From contig OZ038526.1 in NCBI GenBank assembly GCA_964036665.1, forward strand, positions 13,206,001 to 13,270,000: 64,000 nt of DNA. Direction: 5' to 3'. Shown piece after piece: positions 12,601-26,164 of this stretch. A program made the position numbers and the translations under genes. Every line of letters begins with the position of its first letter. Position 1 is the first letter of the stretch. The notes below the pieces were generated by a model that worked only from the letters and a program-made list of their open reading frames with translations, ran no database searches and was not told the DNA's origin. This DNA is from Gordius sp. MW1 (taxonomy: Eukaryota > Nematomorpha > Gordioida > Gordea > Gordiidae).

Positions 12601-13083
12601 AGTCAATCGACGATAATAGGATTCTCAAATTGGCTTACTTTTATATATTTTTTCATGCTCTTTCACATAGAACTGAAAAAAATAAATATTTTTACCTCAA
12701 AATTTTTCACATATTTTTCTTTGAACCGTATTCATCCGATGAAAGTTGTCGTTTTCAGACGTGGTTTCTATGATCCCAAGTAAAAATTTATCAGAATCTA
12801 AAAACTATTACTTTGAAATCATGATCGCATAGAGCAGTTTTCAAAAATTAAGCACTCACGTTGCGATACAACAAACTAATCGCAACAATAAAACGTTGTC
12901 TTTTGATCAAAATGATAGTTCTCGCAGCTTAAAACCTCTTTTCGGAAGTCAATCGAGGATAATAGGATTCTCAAATTGGCTTACTTTTATATATTTTTTC
13001 ATGCTCTTTCACATAGAATAGAAAAAAATAAATATTTTTGCCTCAAAATTTTTCACATATTTTTCTTTGAACCGTATTCATCC
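9632..13083 (+). repeat. HOR of 5 monomers, 1726 bp, two tandem copies
   Basis: Copy 1 starts at 9632, 9978, 10323, 10669, 11012; copy 2 at 11358, 11704, 12049, 12395, 12738. Lengths are 346, 345, 346, 343, 346. Shared markers are 'tttatacctc', 'tctaagatccc', 'gatcgctag' and a patch 'aagggtagtc' (10821-10830 and 12547-12556) replacing the usual 'aaaacgttgtc'. One visible difference is 'atgatag' against 'atgacag' near 12567. Homology starts somewhat left of 9632, since the 3' end of monomer 9292 already matches monomer 11012, and runs on weakly to about 13.5 kb. Confidence 0.9.
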
Positions 13084-14801
13084 GATGAAAGTTGTCGTTT
13101 TCAGACGTGGTTTTTATGATCCCAAGTAAAAATTTATCAGAATCTAAAAACTATTACTTTGAAATCTTGATCGCATAGAGCAGTTTTCAAAAATTAAGCA
13201 CTCACGTTGCGATACAACAAACTAATCGCAACAATAAAACGTTGTCTTTTGATCAAAATGATAGTTCTCGCAGCTTAAAACCTCTTTTCGGAAGTCAATC
13301 GAGGATAATAGGATTCTCAAATTGGCTTACTTTTATATATTTTTTCATGCTCTTTCACATAGAATCGAAAAAAATAAATATTTATACCTCAAAATTTTTC
13401 ACATATTTTTCTTTGAACCGTATTCATCCGATGAAAGTTGTCGTTTTCAGACGTGGTTTCTAAGATCCCAAGTAAAAATTTATCAGAATCTAATAACTAT
13501 TACTTTGAAATCATGATCGCATAAAGCAGTTTTCAAAAATTAAGCACTCACGTTGCGATACAACAAACTAATCGCAACAATAAACGTTGTCTTTTGTCAA
13601 AATGATAGTTCTCGCAGCTTAAAACCTCTTTTCGGAATTCAATCGAGGATAATAGGATTCTCAAATTGGCTTACTTTTATATATTTTTTCATGCTCTTTC
13701 ACATTGAATCGAAAAAAATAAATATTTTTGCCTCAAAATTTTTCACATATTTTTCTTTGAACCGTATTCATCCGATGAAAGTTGTCGTTTTCAGACGTGG
13801 TTTCTATGATCCCAAGTAAAAATTTATCAGAATCTAAAAACTATTACTTTGAAATCATGATCGCATAGAGCAGTTTTCAAAAATTAAGCACTCACGTAGC
13901 GATACAACAAACTAATCGCCACAATAAAACGTTGTCTTTTGTCAAAATGATAGTTCTCGCAGCTTAAAACGGTTTTCGGAAGTCAATCAAGGATAATAGG
14001 ATTCTCAAATTGGCTTACTTTTATATATTTTTTCATGCTCTTTCACATAGAATCGAAAAAAATAAATATTTTTACCTCAAAATTTTTCACATATTTTTCT
14101 TTGAACCGTATTCTTCCGATGAAAGTTGTCGTTTTCAGACGTGGTTTCTATGATCCCAAGTAAAAATTTATCAGAATCTAAAAACTATTACTTTGAAATC
14201 ATGATCGCATAGAGCAGTTTTCAAAAATTAAGCACTCACGTAGCGATACAACAAACTAATCGCCACAATAAAACGTTGTCTTTTGTCAAAATGATAGTTC
14301 TCGCAGCTTAAAACGGTTTTCGGAAGTCAATCGAGGATAATAGGATTCTCAAATTGGCTTACTTTTATATATTTTTTTATGCTCTTTCACATAGAATCGA
14401 AAAAAATAAATATTTTTACCTCAAAATTTTTCACATATTTTTCTTTGAACCGTATTCATCCGATGAAAGTTGTCGTTTTCAGACGTGGTTTCTATGATCC
14501 CAAGTAAAAATTTATCAGAATCTAAAAACTATTACTTTGAAATCATGATCGCATAGAGCAGTTTTCAAAAATTAAGCACTCACGTTGCGATACAACAAAC
14601 TAATCGCCACAATAAAACGTTGTCTTTTGTCAAAATGATAGTTCTCGCAAAACCTCTTTTCGGAAGTCAATCGAGGATAATAGGATTCTCAAATTGGCTT
14701 ACTTTTATATATTTTTTCATGCTCTTTCACATAGAATCGAAAAAAATAAATATTTTTACCTCAAAATTTTTCACATATTTTTCTTTGAACCGTATTCATC
14801 C
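13084..14801 (+). repeat. Linker monomers between the 1726-bp and 4132-bp HORs
   Basis: Monomer starts: 13084, 13430, 13774, 14118, 14462. The first resembles the opening monomer of the 1726-bp repeat. The second has private changes: 'ctaataac', 'aataaacg' with one A lost, 'ttcggaattc' and 'cacattgaatc'. The remaining three form the recurring cassette of two AAAACGGTTTT monomers followed by a 5-bp-deletion monomer. They match the end of the 4132-bp unit (17906, 18250, 18594), so this stretch is also the tail of a preceding unit. Confidence 0.8.
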
Positions 14802-17800
14802 GATGAAAGTTGTCGTTTTCAGACGTGGTTTCTATGATCCCAAGTAAAAATTTATCAGAATGTAAAAACTATTACTTTGAAATTATGATCGCATAGAGCA
14901 GTTTTAAAAAATTAAGCACTCACGTTGCGATACAACAAACTAATCGCAACAATAAAACGTTGTCTTTTGTCAAAATGATTGTTCTCGCAGCTTAAAACCT
15001 CTTTTCGGAAGTCAATCGAGGATAATAGGATTCTCAAATTGGCTTACTTTTATATATTTTTTCATGCTCTTTCACATAGAATCGAAAAAAATAAATATTT
15101 TTGCCTCAAAATTTTTCACATATTTTTCTTTGAACCGTATTCATCCGATGAAAGTTGTCGTTTTCAGACGTGGTTTCTATGATCCCAAGTAAAAATTTAT
15201 CAGAATCTAAAAACTATTACTTTGAAATCATGATCGCATAGAGCAGTTTTCAAAAATTAAGCACTCACGTTGCGATACAACAAACTAATCGCAACAATAA
15301 AACGTTGTCTTTTGATCAAAATGATAGTTCTCGCAGCTTAAAACCTCTTTTCGGAAGTCAATCGAGGATAATAGGATTCTCAAATTGGCTTACTTTTATA
15401 TATTTTTTTATGCTCTTTCACATAGAATCGAAAAAAATAAATATTTTTACCTCAAAATTTTTCACATATTTTTCTTTGAACCGTATTCATCCGATGAAAG
15501 TTGTCGTTTTCAGACGTGGTTTCTATGATCCCAAGTAAAAATTTATCAGAATCTAAAAACTATTACTTTGAAATCATGATCGCATAGAGCAGTTTTCAAA
15601 AATTAAGCACTCACGTTGCGATACAACAAACTAATCGCCACACTAAAACGTTGTCTTTTGTCAAATGATAGTTCTCGCAGCTTAAAACCTCTTTTCGGAA
15701 GTCAATCGACGATAATAGGATTCTCAAATTGGCTTACTTTTATATATTTTTTCATGCTCTTTCACATAGAATCGAAAAAAATAAATATTTTTACCTTAAA
15801 ATTTTTCACATATTTTTCTTTGAACCGTATTCATCCGATGAAAGTTGTCGTTTTCAGACGTGGTTTCTATGATCCCAAGTAAAAATTTATCAGAATCTAA
15901 AAACTATTACTTTGAAATCATGATCGCATAGAGCAGTTTTCAAAAATTAAGCACTCACGTTGCGATACAACAAACTAATCGCCACAATAAAACGTTGTCT
16001 TTTGATCAAAATGATAGTTCTCGCAGCTTAAAACCTCTTTTCGGAAGTCAATCAAGGATAATAGGATTCTCAAATTGGCTTACTTTTATATATTTTTTCA
16101 TGCTCTTTCACATAGAATCGAAAAAAATAAATATTTTTACCTCAAAATTTTTCACATATTTTTCTTTGAACCGTATTCATCCGATGAAAGTTGTCGTTTT
16201 CAGACGTGGTTTCTATGATCGCTAGTAAAAATTTATCAGAATCTAAAAACTATTACTTTGAAATCATGATCGCATAGAGCAGTTTTCAAAAATTAAGCAC
16301 TCACGTTGCGATACAACAAACTAATCGCCACACTAAAACGTTGTCTTTTGTCAAATGATAGTTCTCGCAGCTTAAAACCTCTTTTCGGAAGTCAATCGAC
16401 GATAATAGGATTCTCAAATTGGCTTACTTTTATATATTTTTTCATGCTCTTTCACATAGAATCGAAAAAAATAAATATTTTTACCTTAAAATTTTTCACA
16501 TATTTTTCTTTGAACCGTATTCATCCGATGAAAGTTGTCGTTTTCAGACGTGGTTTCTATGATCCCAAGTAAAAATTTATCAGAATCTAAAAACTATTAC
16601 TTTGAAATCATGATCGCATAGAGCAGTTTTCAAAAATTAAGCACTCACGTTGCGATACAACAAACTAATCGCCACAATAAAACGTTGTCTTTTGATCAAA
16701 ATGATAGTTCTCGCAGCTTAAAACCTCTTTTCGGAAGTCAATCAAGGATAATAGGATTCTCAAATTGGCTTACTTTTATATATTTTTTCATGCTCTTTCA
16801 CATAGAATCGAAAAAAATAAATATTTTTACCTCAAAATTTTTCACATATTTTTCTTTGAACCGTATTCATCCGATGAAAGTTGTCGTTTTCAGACGTGGT
16901 TTCTATGATCGCTAGTAAAAATTTATCAGAATCTAAAAACTATTACTTTGAAATCATGATCGCATAGAGCAGTTTTCAAAAATTAAGCACTCACGTTGCG
17001 ATACAACAAACTAATCGCAACAATAAAACGTTGTCTTTTGATCAAAATGATAGTTCTCGCAGCTTAAAACCTCTTTTCGCAAGTCAATCGAGGATAATAG
17101 AATTCTCAAATTGGCTTACTATTATATATTTTTTTATGCTCTTTTACATAGAATCGAAAAAAATAAATATTTTTACCTCAAAATTTTTCACATATTTTTC
17201 TTTGAACCGTATTCATCCGATGAAAGTTGTCGTTTTCAGACGTGGTTTCTATGATCTCAAGTAAAAATTTATCAGAATCTAAAAACTATTACTTTGAAAT
17301 CATGATCGCATAGAGCAGTTTTCAAATTAAGCACTCACGTTGCGATACAACAAACTAATCGCCACAATAAAACGTTGTCTTTTGTCAAATGATAGTTCTC
17401 GCAGCTTAAAACCTCTTTTCGGAAGTCAATCGACGATAATAGGATTCTCAAATTGGCTTACTTTTATATATTTTTTCATGCTCTTTCACATAGAATCGAA
17501 AAAAATAAATATTTTTACCTCAAAATTTTTCACATATTTTTCTTTGAACCGTATTCATCCGATGAAAGTTGTCGTTTTCAGACGTGGTTTCTATGATCCC
17601 AAGTAAAAATTTATCAGAATCTAAAAACTATTACTTTGAAATCATGATCGCATAGAGCAGTTTTCAAAAATTAAGCACTCACGTTGCGATACAACAAACT
17701 AACCGCCACAATAAAACGTTGTCTTTTGATCAAAATGATAGTTCTCACAGCTTAAAACCTCTTTTCGGAAGTCAATCGAGGATAATAGGATCTCAAATTG

Positions 17801-18933
17801 GCTTACTTTTATATATTTTTTCATGCTCTTTCACATAGAATCGAAAAAAATAAATATTTATACCTCAAAATTTTTCACATATTTTTCTTTGAACCGTATT
17901 CATCCGATGAAAGTTGTCGTTTTCAGACGTGGTTTCTAAGATCCCAAGTAAAAATTTATCAGAATCTAAAAACTATTACTTTGAAATCATGATCGTATGA
18001 AGCAGTTTTCAAAAATTAAGCACTCACGTAGCGATACAACAAACTAATCGCCACAATAAAACGTTGTCTTTTGTCAAAATGATAGTTCTCGCAGCTTAAA
18101 ACGGTTTTCGGAAGTCAATCGAGGATAATAGGATTCTCAAATTGGCTTACTTTTATATATTTTTTCATGCTCTTTCACATAGAATCGAAAAAAATAAATA
18201 TTTTTACCTCAAAATTTTTCACATATTTTTCTTTGAACCGTATTCATCCGATGAAAGTTGTCGTTTTCAGACGTGGTTTCTATGATCCCAAGTAAAAATT
18301 TATCAGAATCTAAAAACTATTACTTTGAAATCATGATCGCATAGAGCAGTTTTCAAAAATTAAGCACTCACGTAGCGATACAACAAACTAATCGCCACAA
18401 TAAAACGTTGTCTTTTGTCAAAATGATAGTTCTCGCAGCTTAAAACGGTTTTCGGAAGTCAATCGAGGATAATAGGATTCTCAAATTGGCTTACTTTTAT
18501 ATATTTTTTCATGCTCTTTCACATAGAATCGAAAAAAATAAATATTTTTACCTCAAAATTTTTCACATATTTTTCTTTGAACCGTATTCATCCGATGAAA
18601 GTTGTCGTTTTCAGACGTGGTTTCTATGATCCCAAGTAAAAATTTATCAGAATCTAAAAACTATTACTTTGAAATCATGATCGCATAGAGCAGTTTTCAA
18701 AAATTAAGCACTCACGTTGCGATACAACAAACTAATCGCCACAATAAAACGTTGTCTTTTGTCAAAATGATAGTTCTCGCAAAACCTCTTTTCGGAAGTC
18801 AATCGAGGATAATAGGATTCTCAAATTGGCTTACTTTTATATATTTTTTCATGCTCTTTCACATAGAATCGAAAAAAATAAATATTTTTACCTCAAAAAT
18901 TTTCACATATTTTTCTTTGAACCGTATTCATCC
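14802..18933 (+). repeat. HOR unit of 12 monomers (4132 bp), copy 1
   Basis: Monomer starts: 14802, 15147, 15493, 15837, 16183, 16527, 16873, 17219, 17561, 17906, 18250, 18594. The order resumes at 18934 with a shift of exactly 4132 bp. Markers: monomer 14802 has linked 'gaatgtaaa'/'aaattatgatc'/'attgttctc'; several have 'gtcaaatgatag' (one A fewer); 16183 and 16873 have 'gatcgctag'. Monomer 17219 is short (342 bp) because 'ttttcaaattaag' has lost two A. The unit contains an internal 690-bp dimer duplication that the next copy lacks. Confidence 0.88.
15540..16919 (+). repeat. 690-bp dimer tandem duplication nested in the 4132-bp HOR
   Basis: Two successive monomers (344 + 346 bp) are repeated at a 690-bp shift. 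'cacactaaaacg' recurs at about 15640 and 16330, 'caatcaagg' at about 16050 and 16740, and 'gatcgctag' at about 16218 and 16908. The following HOR copy (19.6-20.4 kb) has this pair only once, so the duplication arose inside this copy or was lost from the other. Edges are placed approximately, because flanking sequence is the same satellite. Confidence 0.85.
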
Positions 18934-21004
18934 GATGAAAGTTGTCGTTTTCAGACGTGGTTTCTATGATCCCAAGTAAAAATTTATCAGAATGTAAAAA
19001 CTATTACTTTGAAATTATGATCGCATAGAGCAGTTTTAAAAAATTAAGCACTCACGTTGCGATACAACAAACTAATCGCAAAAATAAAACGTTGTCTTTT
19101 GTCAAAATGATTGTTCTCGCAGCTTAAAACCTCTTTTCGGAAGTCAATCGAGGATAATAGGATTCTCAAATTGGCTTACTTTTATATATTTTTTCATGCT
19201 CTTTCACATAGAATCGAAAAAAATAAATATTTTTGCCTCAAAATTTTTCACATATTTTTCTTTGAACCGTATTCATCCGATGAAAGTTGTCGTTTTCAGA
19301 CGTGGTTTCTATGATCCCAAGTAAAAATTTATCAGAATCTAAAAACTATTACTTTGAAATCATGATCGCATAGAGCAGTTTTCAAAAATTAAGCACTCAC
19401 GTTGCGATACAACAAACTAATCGCAACAATAAAACGTTGTCTTTTGATCAAAATGATAGTTCTCGCAGCTTAAAACCTCTTTTCGGAAGTCAATCGAGGA
19501 TAATAGGATTCTCAAATTGGCTTACTTTTATATATTTTTTTATGCTCTTTCACATAGAATCGAAAAAAATAAATATTTTTACCTCAAAATTTTTCACATA
19601 TTTTTCTTTGAACCGTATTCATCCGATGAAAGTTGTCGTTTTCAGACGTGGTTTCTATGATCCCAAGTAAAAATTTATCAGAATCTAAAAACTATTACTT
19701 TGAAATCATGATCGCATAGAGCAGTTTTCAAAAATTAAGCACTCACGTTGCGATACAACAAACTAATCGCCACACTAAAACGTTGTCTTTTGTCAAATGA
19801 TAGTTCTCGCAGCTTAAAACCTCTTTTCGGAAGTCAATCGACGATAATAGGATTCTCAAATTGGCTTACTTTTATATATTTTTTTATGCTCTTTCACATA
19901 GAATCGAAAAAAATAAATATTTTTACCTTAAAATTTTTCACATATTTTTCTTTGAACCGTATTCATCCGATGAAAGTTGTCGTTTTCAGACGTGGTTTCT
20001 ATGATCCCAAGTAAAAATTTATCAGAATCTAAAAACTATTACTTTGAAATCATGATCGCATAGAGCAGTTTTCAAAAATTAAGCACTCACGTTGCGATAC
20101 AACAAACTAATCGCCACAATAAAACGTTGTCTTTTGATCAAAATGATAGTTCTCGCAGCTTAAAACCTCTTTTCGGAAGTCAATCGAGGATAATAGGATT
20201 CTCAAATTGGCTTACTTTTATATATTTTTTCATGCTCTTTCACATAGAATCGAAAAAAATAAATATTTTTGCCTCAAAATTTTTCACATATTTTTCTTTG
20301 AACCGTATTCATCCGATGAAAGTTGTCGTTTTCAGACGTGGTTTCTATGATCGCTAGTAAAAATTTATCAGAATCTAAAAACTATTACTTTGAAATCATG
20401 ATCGCATAGAGCAGTTTTCAAAAATTAAGCACTCACGTTGCGATACAACAAACTAATCGCAACAATAAAACGTTGTCTTTTGATCAAAATGATAGTTTTC
20501 GCAGCTTAAAACCTCTTTTCGGAAGTCAATCGAGGATAATAGAATTCTCAAATTGGCTTACTTTTATATATTTTTTTATGCTCTTTTACATAGAATCGAA
20601 AAAAATAAATATTTTTACCTCAAAATTTTTCACATATTTTTCTTTGAACCGTATTCATCCGATGAAAGTTGTCGTTTTCAGACGTGGTTTCTATGATCCC
20701 AAGTAAAAATTTATCAGAATCTAAAAACTATTACTTTGAAATCATGATCGCATAGAGCAGTTTTCAAAAATTAAGCACTCACGTTGCGATACAACAAACT
20801 AATCGCCACAATAAAACGTTGTCTTTTGTCAAATGATAGTTCTCGCAGCTTAAAACCTCTTTTCGGAAGTCAATCGACGATAATAGGATTCTCAAATTGG
20901 CTTACTTTTATATATTTTTTCATGCTCTTTCACATAGAATCGAAAAAAATAAATATTTATACCTCAAAATTTTTCACATATTTTTCTTTGAACCGTATTC
21001 ATCC
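18934..21004 (+). repeat. Partial second copy of the 4132-bp HOR, merging into the 3106-bp HOR
   Basis: Monomer starts 18934, 19279, 19625, 19969, 20315, 20661 match 14802, 15147, 15493, 15837, then 16873 and 17219, skipping one copy of the 690-bp dimer. Homology continues through the 'ctcacag' monomer at 21005 (compare 17561). After that the order differs. Private change: 'tcgcaaaaataaa' near 19078. From about 19.1 kb this sequence is also the first copy of the 3106-bp repeat. Confidence 0.82.
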
Positions 21005-24000
21005 GATGAAAGTTGTCGTTTTCAGACGTGGTTTCTAAGATCCCAAGTAAAAATTTATCAGAATCTAAAAACTATTACTTTGAAATCATGATCGCATGAA
21101 GCAGTTTTCAAAAATTAAGCACTCACGTTGCGATACAACAAACTAATCGCCACAATAAAACGTTGTCTTTTGATCAAAATGATAGTTCTCACAGCTTAAA
21201 ACCTCTTTTCGGAAGTCAATCGAGGATAATAGGAACTCAAATTGGCTTACTTTTATATATTTTTTCATGCTCTTTCACATAGAATCGAAAAAAATAAATA
21301 TTTATACCTCAAAATTTTTCACATATTTTTCTTTGAACCGTATTCATCCGATGAAAGTTGTCGTTTTCAGACGTGGTTTCTAAGATCCCAAGTAAAAATT
21401 TATCAGAATCTAAAAACTATTACTTTGAAATCATGATCGCATGAAGCAGTTTTCAAAAATTAAGCACTCACGTTGCGATACAACAAACTCATCGCAACAA
21501 TAAAACGTTGTCTTTTGATCAAAATGATAGTTCTCGCAGCTTAAAACCTCTTTTCGGAAGTCAATCGAGGATAATAGGATTCTCAAATTGGCTTACTTTT
21601 ATATATTTTTTCATGCTCTTTCACATAGAATCGAAAAAAATAAATATTTTTATCTCAAAATTTTTCACATATTTTTCTTTGAACCGTATTCATCCGATGA
21701 AAGTTGTCGTTTTCAGACGTGGTTTCTATGATCCCAAGTAAAAATTTATCAGAATCTAAAAACTATTACTTTGAAATCATGATCGCATAGAGCAGTTTTC
21801 AAAAATTAAGCACTCACGTTGCGATACAACAAACTAATCGCCACAATAAAACGTTGTCTTTTGTCAAAATGATAGTTCTCGCAGCTTAAAACGGTTTTCG
21901 GAAGTCAATCGAGGATAATAGGATTCTCAAATTGGCTTACTTTTATATATTTTTTCATGCTCTTTCACATAGAATCGAAAAAAATAAATATTTTTACCTC
22001 AAAATTTTTCACATATTTTTCTTTTAACCGTATTCATCCGATGAAAGTTGTCGTTTTCAGACGTGGTTTCTATGATCCCAAGTAAAAATTTATCAGAATC
22101 TAAAAACTATTACTTTGAAATCATGATCGCATAGAGCAGTTTTCAAAAATTAAGCACTCACGTTGCGATACAACAAACTAATCGCAACAATAAAACGTTG
22201 TCTTTTGTCAAAATGATTGTTCTCGCAGCTTAAAACCTCTTTTCGGAAGTCAATCGAGGATAATAGGATTCTCAAATTGGCTTACTTTTATATATTTTTT
22301 CATGCTCTTTCACATAGAATCGAAAAAAATAAATATTTTTGCCTCAAAATTTTTCACATATTTTTCTTTGAACCGTATTCATCCGATGAAAGTTGTCGTT
22401 TTCAGACGTGGTTTCTATGATCCCAAGTAAAAATTTATCAGAATCTAAAAACTATTACTTTGAAATCATGATCGCATAGAGCAGTTTTCAAAAATTAAGC
22501 ACTCACGTTGCGATACAACAAACTAATCGCAACAATAAAACGTTGTCTTTTGATCAAAATGATAGTTCTCGCAGCTTAAAACCTCTTTTCGGAAGTCAAT
22601 CGAGGATAATAGGATTCTCAAATTGGCTTACTTTTATATATTTTTTTATGCTCTTTCACATAGAATCGAAAAAAATAAATATTTTTACCTCAAAATTTTT
22701 CACATATTTTTCTTTGAACCGTATTCATCCGATGAAAGTTGTCGTTTTCAGACGTGGTTTCTATGATCCCAAGTAAAAATTTATCAGAATCTAAAAACTA
22801 TTACTTTGAAATCATGATCGCATAGAGCAGTTTTCAAAAATTAAGCATTCACGTTGCGATACAACAAACTAATCGCCACACTAAAACGTTGTCTTTTGTC
22901 AAATGATAGTTCTCGCAGCTTAAAACCTCTTTTCGGAAGTCAATCGACGATAATAGGATTCTCAAATTGGCTTACTTTTATATATTTTTTCATGCTCTTT
23001 CACATAGAATCGAAAAAAATAAATATTTTTACCTTAAAATTTTTCACATATTTTTCTTTGAACCGTATTCATCCGATGAAAGTTGTCGTTTTCAGACGTG
23101 GTTTCTATGATCCCAAGTAAAAATTTATCAGAATCTAAAAACTATTACTTTGAAATCATGATCGCATAGAGCAGTTTTCAAAAATTAAGCACTCACGTTG
23201 CGATACAACAAACTAATCGCCACAATAAAACGTTGTCTTTTGATCAAAATGATAGTTCTCGCAGCTTAAAACCTCTTTTCGGAAGTCAATCGAGGATAAT
23301 AGGATTCTCAAATTGGCTTACTTTTATATATTTTTTCATGCTTTTTCACATAGAATCGAAAAAAATAAATATTTTTGCCTCAAAATTTTTCACATATTTT
23401 TCTTTGAACCGTATTCATCCGATGAAAGTTGTCGTTTTCAGACGTGGTTTCTATGATCGCTAGTAAAAATTTATCAGAATCTAAAAACTATTACTTTGAA
23501 ATCATGATCGCATAGAGCAGTTTTCAAAAATTAAGCACTCACGTTGCGATACAACAAACTAATCGCAACAATAAAACGTTGTCTTTTGATCAAAATGATA
23601 GTTTTCGCAGCTTAAAACCTCTTTTCGGAAGTCAATCGAGGATAATAGAATTCTCAAATTGGCTTACTTTTATATATTTTTTTATGCTCTTTTACATAGA
23701 ATCGAAAAAAATAAATATTTTTACCTCAAAATTTTTCACATATTTTTCTTTGAACCGTATTCATCCGATGAAAGTTGTCGTTTTCAGACGTGGTTTCTAT
23801 GATCCCAAGTAAAAATTTATCAGAATCTAAAAACTATTACTTTGAAATCATGATCGCATAGAGCAGTTTTCAAAAATTAAGCACTCACGTTGCGATACAA
23901 CAAACTAATCGCCACAATAAAACGTTGTCTTTTGTCAAATGATAGTTCTCGCAGCTTAAAACCTCTTTTCGGAAGTCAATCGACGATAATAGGATTCTCA

Positions 24001-25310
24001 AATTGGCTTACTTTTATATATTTTTTCATGCTCTTTCACATAGAATCGAAAAAAATAAATATTTATACCTCAAAATTTTTCACATATTTTTCTTTGAACC
24101 GTATTCATCCGATGAAAGTTGTCGTTTTCAGACGTGGTTTCTAAGATCCCAAGTAAAAATTTATCAGAATCTAAAAACTATTACTTTGAAATCATGATCG
24201 CATGAAGCAGTTTTCAAAAATTAAGCACTCACGTTGCGATACAACAAACTAATCGCCACAATAAAACGTTGTCTTTTGATCAAAATGATAGTTCTCACAG
24301 CTTAAAACCTCTTTTCGGAAGTCAATCGAGGATAATAGGAACTCAAATTGGCTTACTTTTATATATTTTTTCATGCTCTTTCACATAGAATCGAAAAAAA
24401 TAAATATTTATACCTCAAAATTTTTCACATATTTTTCTTTGAACCGTATTCATCCGATGAAAGTTGTCGTTTTCAAACGTGGTTTCTAAGATCCCAAGTA
24501 AAAATTTATCAGAATCTAAAAACTATTACTTTGAAATCATGATCGCATGAAGCAGTTTTCAAAAATTAAGCACTCACGTTGCGATACAACAAACTCATCG
24601 CAACAATAAAACGTTGTCTTTTGATCAAAATGATAGTTCTCGCAGCTTAAAACCTCTTTTCGGAAGTCAATCGAGGATAATAGGATTCTCAAATTGGCTT
24701 ACTTTTATATATTTTTTCATGCTCTTTCACATAGAATCGAAAAAAATAAATATTTTTATCTCAAAATTTTTCACATATTTTTCTTTGAACCGTATTCATC
24801 CGATGAAAGTTGTCGTTTTCAGACGTGGTTTCTATGATCCCAAGTAAAAATTTATCAGAATCTAAAAACTATTACTTTGAAATCATGATCGCATAGAGCA
24901 GTTTTCAAAAATTAAGCACTCACGTTGCGATACAACAAACTAATCGCCACAATAAAACGTTGTCTTTTGTCAAAATGATAGTTCTCGCAGCTTAAAACGG
25001 TTTTCGGAAGTCAATCGAGGATAATAGGATTCTCAAATTGGCTTACTTTTATATATTTTTTCATGCTCTTTCACATAGAATCGAAAAAAATAAATATTTT
25101 TACCTCAAAATTTTTCACATATTTTTCTTTTAACCGTATTCATCCGATGAAAGTTGTCGTTTTCAGACGTGGTTTCTATGATCCCAAGTAAAAATTTATC
25201 AGAATCTAAAAACTATTACTTTGAAATCATGATCGCATAGAGCAGTTTTCAAAAATTAAGCACTCACGTTGCGATACAACAAACTAATCGCAACAATAAA
25301 ACGTTGTCTT
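19100..25310 (+). repeat. HOR of 9 monomers, 3106 bp, two tandem copies
   Basis: Copy 1 monomer starts: 19279, 19625, 19969, 20315, 20661, 21005, 21350, 21696, 22040. Copy 2: 22385, 22731, 23075, 23421, 23767, 24111, 24456, 24802, 25146. The first copy sums to exactly 3106 bp. Shared private marks: 'aggaactcaaattgg' (about 21232 and 24338), 'aaactcatcgc' (about 21487 and 24593), 'tttttatctc' and 'cttttaaccg' (22021 and 25127). The left breakpoint lies inside a monomer: 18934 and 22040 differ in their first ~150 bp and agree afterwards. The last monomer (25146) diverges from its counterpart 22040, so copy 2 ends about there. Confidence 0.92.
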
Positions 25311-26164
25311 TTGATCAATGATAGTTCTCGCAGCTTAAAACCTCTTTTCGGAAGTCAATCGAGGATAATAGGATTCTCAAATTGGCTTACTTTTATATAT
25401 TTTTTCATGCTCTTTCACATAGAATCAAAAAAAAAATATTTTTACCTCAAAATTTTTCACATATTTTTCTTTGAACCGTATTCATCGATGAAATTTGTCG
25501 TTTTCAGACGTGGTTTCTATGATCCCAAGTAAAAATTTATCAGAATCTAAAAACTATTACTTTGAAATCATGATCGCATAGAGCAGTTTTCAAAAATTAA
25601 GCACTCACGTAGCGATACAACAAACTAATCGCCACAATAAAACGTTGTCTTTTGTCAAAATGATAGTTCTCGCAGCTTAAAACGGTTTTCGGAAGTCAAT
25701 CGAGGATAATAGGATTCTCAAATTGGCTTACTTTTATATATTTTTTCATGCTCTTTCACATAGAATCGAAAAAAATAAATATTTTTACCTCAAAATTTTT
25801 CACATATTTTTCTTTGAACCGTATTCATCCGATGAAAGTTGTCGTTTTCAGACGTGGTTTCTATGATCCCAAGTAAAAATTTATCAGAATCTAAAAACTA
25901 TTACTTTGAAATCATGATCGCATAGAGCAGTTTTCAAAAATTAAGCACTCACGTTGCGATACAACAAACTAATCGCCACAATAAAACGTTGTCTTTTGTC
26001 AAAATGATAGTTCTCGCAAAACCTCTTTTCGGAAGTCAATCGAGGATAATAGGATTTTGGCTTACTTTTATATATTTTTTTATGCTCTTTCACATAGAAT
26101 CGAAAAAAATAAATATTTTTACCTCAAAATTTTTCACATATTTTTCTTTGAACCGTATTCATCC
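24802..26164 (+). repeat. Transition: truncated leading copy of the 15-monomer HOR
   Basis: Monomers at 24802, 25146, 25487 and 25831 parallel the last five of the next HOR unit (29589, 29933, 30277, 30621, 30965) with one AAAACGGTTTT monomer missing. Monomer 25146 is irregular: 'ttgatcaatg' with three bases lost, an A run replacing 'gaaaaaaataaa' near 25426, and 'ttcatcgatg' at 25481-25490. Monomer 25831 combines the 5-bp deletion with a further 6-bp loss ('ggattttggc', near 26053) and is 334 bp. Confidence 0.8.
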
